Assembly: GCA_027604705.1 (NCBI GenBank)
Contig: JADHYV010000001.1
Location: 558,001 to 622,000, forward strand
DNA: 64,000 nt
Source of the DNA: Allomyces arbusculus
Taxonomy: Eukaryota; Blastocladiomycota; Blastocladiomycetes; Blastocladiales; Blastocladiaceae
Reading direction: 5' to 3'
The notes under the pieces are model-generated. The model ran no database searches. It was given only the letters and a program-made list of their open reading frames with translations, and was not told where the DNA came from. The stretch's first letter is position 1; every line of letters begins with the position of its first letter. Both the position numbers and the translations under genes were made by a program. This document shows, one piece after another, positions 61,455-64,000 of this stretch.

Positions 61455-62911
61455 GTTAACGAAGGTGGCTCTGGTCTGGTCGGACAAGGTCGGTCGATCG
61501 AGAGAGAGGGAGCAAGCGCGGCCGTGAGCAGCCGATCGAAACGGCACGAGCAACGCGTGCATTTAGGCCTGGGCGGGAACTCAACGGAGATTGATTTGTT
61601 GTGATGTGAGCAGACGGACACGGGGCACGTGGATATGCTGAAGTGGGGCGAATGGTGCTGATTTGACGCTGTATAGCGCTATACCCCCATTGTGCCTTGC
61701 ACATCTCATCCGAGGCAAGTTTGCGCAGGTTTCCGGGGCTGTTTTGGGCAAGGCACTCGAAAATGCATGCAAAAAGTGGGCGCGAAGTTCAGTGGAAACA
61801 CGCGCTTCGCACAGGTTCGCACGCGGCATGGCGAACCTGGCTGTGCCTTCGACGACCACGCACGCACGCACGCCGCCGCCCGCCCGCCCGCCACCGTCGT
61901 GAGCACGCCGCGCGTGCGCCATTCTGCCAGCGTGCCGACGAACATCGCCCGCCCGCTGCCGCCCCCCACCCGCCGAGCTGCAACAGAAGCCAGCAGCTGC
62001 AAGACCAGCAGCGAATCCCCCTCGCGTGTGCGTGGACCTGCTCGATTTCGCCCAAGTGACGGTGCAAAGTCGCCGCCCAGCTCGTACGCACCCATCTGCA
62101 ACCTCCCTCGAATCCGCCCCGTCTGTCCATTCCCCCGCGCTGCAACTACCCGCAAAGGTCGGTATCCGACCCGCACCCCGCGTTCGCCCAACGCCTGGGC
62201 CGGCGCCGCACTTGCGGTGTGCCGCTCGCGCTCCAACCGCCGTGACGCGCGCCGGCCGACCGAGCTCACGAGCATGACCGAGGCGGCGGCTGAGGCCGCG
62301 GCTGCACTGTGGCGGCACGACGATCGCCATTCGTGCGTTCAGGCTCACGTCGGCCAACCCCACGGCCCAGCCGACCACGACGATGGTCCCGATACGCTGG
62401 GAGTCGACGTGGACCCAGCGACGGAACCACGGAGTTGGTTCCGTGGATGGGATCAGCGGCCGACCTGCTCGACCTCATTGACAACGGCCGCGCCCACCAC
62501 AAGCCCGCCCTGCTCGCCCGGCTTGGCGCCCTTGCCCGAGCCTCCGCTCGCCTGCCTTGTCCTGCCTCGACTCGTCGTGACGCCGCGTCGCGCTTGCCTC
62601 TCGCACCCCTGCCCGCAACTTGGCCGCGAATGGTGGCTGACCCTGTCACTGTGCTTTCGCGCCTTCATCCCCTCCTCTCCATCTCCTCTCCACCGCTTTC
62701 GCGTGTCTAGTCGTCTCCATTTCTCGTGCTTCCCTCCCCTATCGAGTTGACCTGTGACGGCCCATCGACTGCCGCCGTCTTCGCGTCTGCTTGATCCTGA
62801 ATCCCCGAAACCGCACACGCGTGCCGCCATCGTCGTTCGTGGCCATCGCGCTCCTGCCCCACCTCCGCTTGCTGCCGTCTGCGCGCGCGCGTTCCCCACC
62901 AATTACCCAAA
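61455..62911. promoter_or_regulatory. Head-to-head gap, cytochrome c / CDC42
   Basis: About 1.46 kb between divergent ATGs. The plus-strand frames across it (for example MTEAAAEAAAALWRHDDRH at 62274) are low in complexity and match nothing known. It most likely carries two promoters and a long CDC42 leader. Confidence 0.4.
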
Positions 62912-63733
62912 ATGCCGACCATCAAGTGTGTTGTTGTCGGCGATGGTGCCGTGGGCAAGGCACGTTGACCTGCTTGTTCGCTGCTCTGCTTGTGTGCGCG
63001 CTGTCGTGTGCAATGCGGCCTGAAACATGGCCTCCGCGCTCCAGCTCGGGAAAGTGGGACCGGCACCCACGCTGTCCCGACCATCGCGGCACGCACAGGA
63101 TATCGCGCGGACACGAGCGTCGCGTCTGTGATCCCCAACATTAATCAACTTACCATGATCATCCCTCCCCTGTCCCTCATTCTTTTTCGCGGTCCCCAGA
63201 CGTGTCTGCTCATTTCGTACACGACCAACAAGTTCCCGTCCGAATACGTGCCGACCGTCTTTGACAATTATGCCGTGACAGTCATGATTGGCGACGAGCC
63301 CTACACGCTGGGTCTGTTTGATACCGCCGGCCAAGAGGATTACGACCGACTGCGCCCGCTCTCCTACCCGCAAACCGACGTGTTCCTTGTGTGCTTTTCT
63401 GTGGTCGCGCCGTCGTCGTTTGAGAACGTGCGTGAAAAGTGGTACCCGGAGGTGGAGCACCACTGCCCGAGGGTGCCGTGCCTGCTGGTGGGCACGCAAA
63501 TCGATTTGCGCGACGACCCGGCCACGCTCGAGCGACTCGAAAAGCTGCGCCAGCGGCCCATTACCCAAGAGCAGGGCGAGGCGCTCGCGCGCGAGCTGCA
63601 CATGGAAAAGTACGTCGAGTGCTCGGCGCTCACGCAACGCGGGCTCAAGAACGTGTTTGACGAGGCGATCGTGGCCGCGCTTGCCCCGCCCGCGCCGAAA
63701 AAGCCAAAGAAGCCCAAGTGTGTCATCATGTAA
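62912..63733 (+). CDS. CDC42: Rho-family GTPase CDC42
   Basis: Two exons (62912-62959 and 63200-63733) give 193 residues. Exon 1 is [16 protein letters not shown], and exon 2 starts [20 protein letters not shown], so the intron splits the P-loop between Lys16 and Thr17. Switch II is [20 protein letters not shown]. Further blocks are [11 protein letters not shown] (in place of the usual TKxD base contact) and [18 protein letters not shown]. The tail is Lys/Pro-rich and ends in the CaaX box CVIM. The Cdc42-type [20 protein letters not shown] favours Cdc42 over Rac1. It directs polarity and actin assembly at the plasma membrane. The 240-nt intron has a GC donor (AAG|GCACGT) and a CCCAG acceptor. 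Confidence 0.94.
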
Positions 63734-64000
63734 AGACTGCCGCTGCCGCTATCGCCGTCGTCCCCTTGGCGGGGCGCGGCCCGCGCTTTTGACCCTCGCG
63801 GTGGGTCTGGGTCCGCCGGACCGCCCACCAGTCTTCACGAGGTTGAGGCGCCGCGCACGGGGCGCGTGGCCGCCAGGGCTTCACCGAGGCACGCGCCGAC
63901 ACGGCCCACCAAGACGAGCCGTGTTTTCGTTTATGTTTCTTTCTCCTGTCGGCCGTTTGACCCCCAGTTTCGTTTGTTCGTTTGACCCTCATCTTCCTCA

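Noticed and set aside
61692-62750. 352-codon plus-strand frame upstream of CDC42
   Set aside because: Composition is low in complexity and several overlapping frames are open. No family block; more likely leader and promoter.
1-64000. CRISPR arrays, operon-style gene groups or bacterial features
   Set aside because: No regularly spaced repeats or ribosome-binding sites. The genes are spliced and eukaryotic throughout.

Overview
This is nuclear DNA of a GC-rich eukaryote with short GT-AG introns (mostly 50-130 nt). The likely source is an early-diverging, flagellated (zoosporic) fungus such as a blastocladiomycete or chytrid. That placement is inferred. It rests on a fungal-type gene set (Aip1, Swd1, phosphomannose isomerase, a fungal-type DDE transposase relic) sitting beside cilium-linked genes (ARL3, a CIBAR/FAM92 BAR protein). 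Strong G/C third-position bias leaves long open frames antisense to nearly every gene, and I have left these out.

Layout: ARL3 3' end (1-302, +); CLC chloride channel/transporter (610-4337, -); MIC26/MIC27-like MICOS subunit (4732-5867, +); an unassigned multi-pass membrane protein (6166-7939, -); Swd1/RbBP5 (8393-10157, +); Aip1/WDR1 (10667-12868, +); CPSF73/Ysh1 (13016-16150, -); a possible small membrane protein (16977-17430, -); a kinesin-3 (18168-24072, +); an uninterrupted 1449-codon SNF2-RING ATPase (25199-29548, +); an HSF-type factor (29823-33926, +).

From 34.9 to 40.7 kb lies an array of five F-box plus zinc-ribbon paralogues (copies A-E). Two look whole (B, D) and three look damaged (A, C, E). 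Two long near-perfect or perfect inverted repeats lie in the array. A lower-GC stretch with a decayed DDE transposase follows (41.8-43.0 kb).

Housekeeping genes then resume: NMD3 (43764-45476, -), CIBAR (45874-47126, +), RAD51 (47543-48951, +), a cytochrome-b5-reductase-like flavoprotein (49326-50428, -), CDT2 (50756-52883, +), phosphomannose isomerase (53159-54617, -), an orphan frame (54814-55203, -), CHMP1/Did2 (55281-56238, -), a leucine-rich-repeat protein (56619-58124, +), a 75-residue unassigned protein (58791-59298, -), cytochrome c (60740-61454, -) and CDC42 (62912-63733, +).

The genes do not form one pathway. Several are arranged head to head over 300-450 nt (CLC/MIC26, membrane protein/Swd1, NMD3/CIBAR, b5R-like/CDT2, CHMP1/LRR). 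The most novel region is the F-box/zinc-ribbon array with its fold-back repeats. Exon joins were derived by hand from splice dinucleotides, reading phase and family alignment from memory; no search was run.
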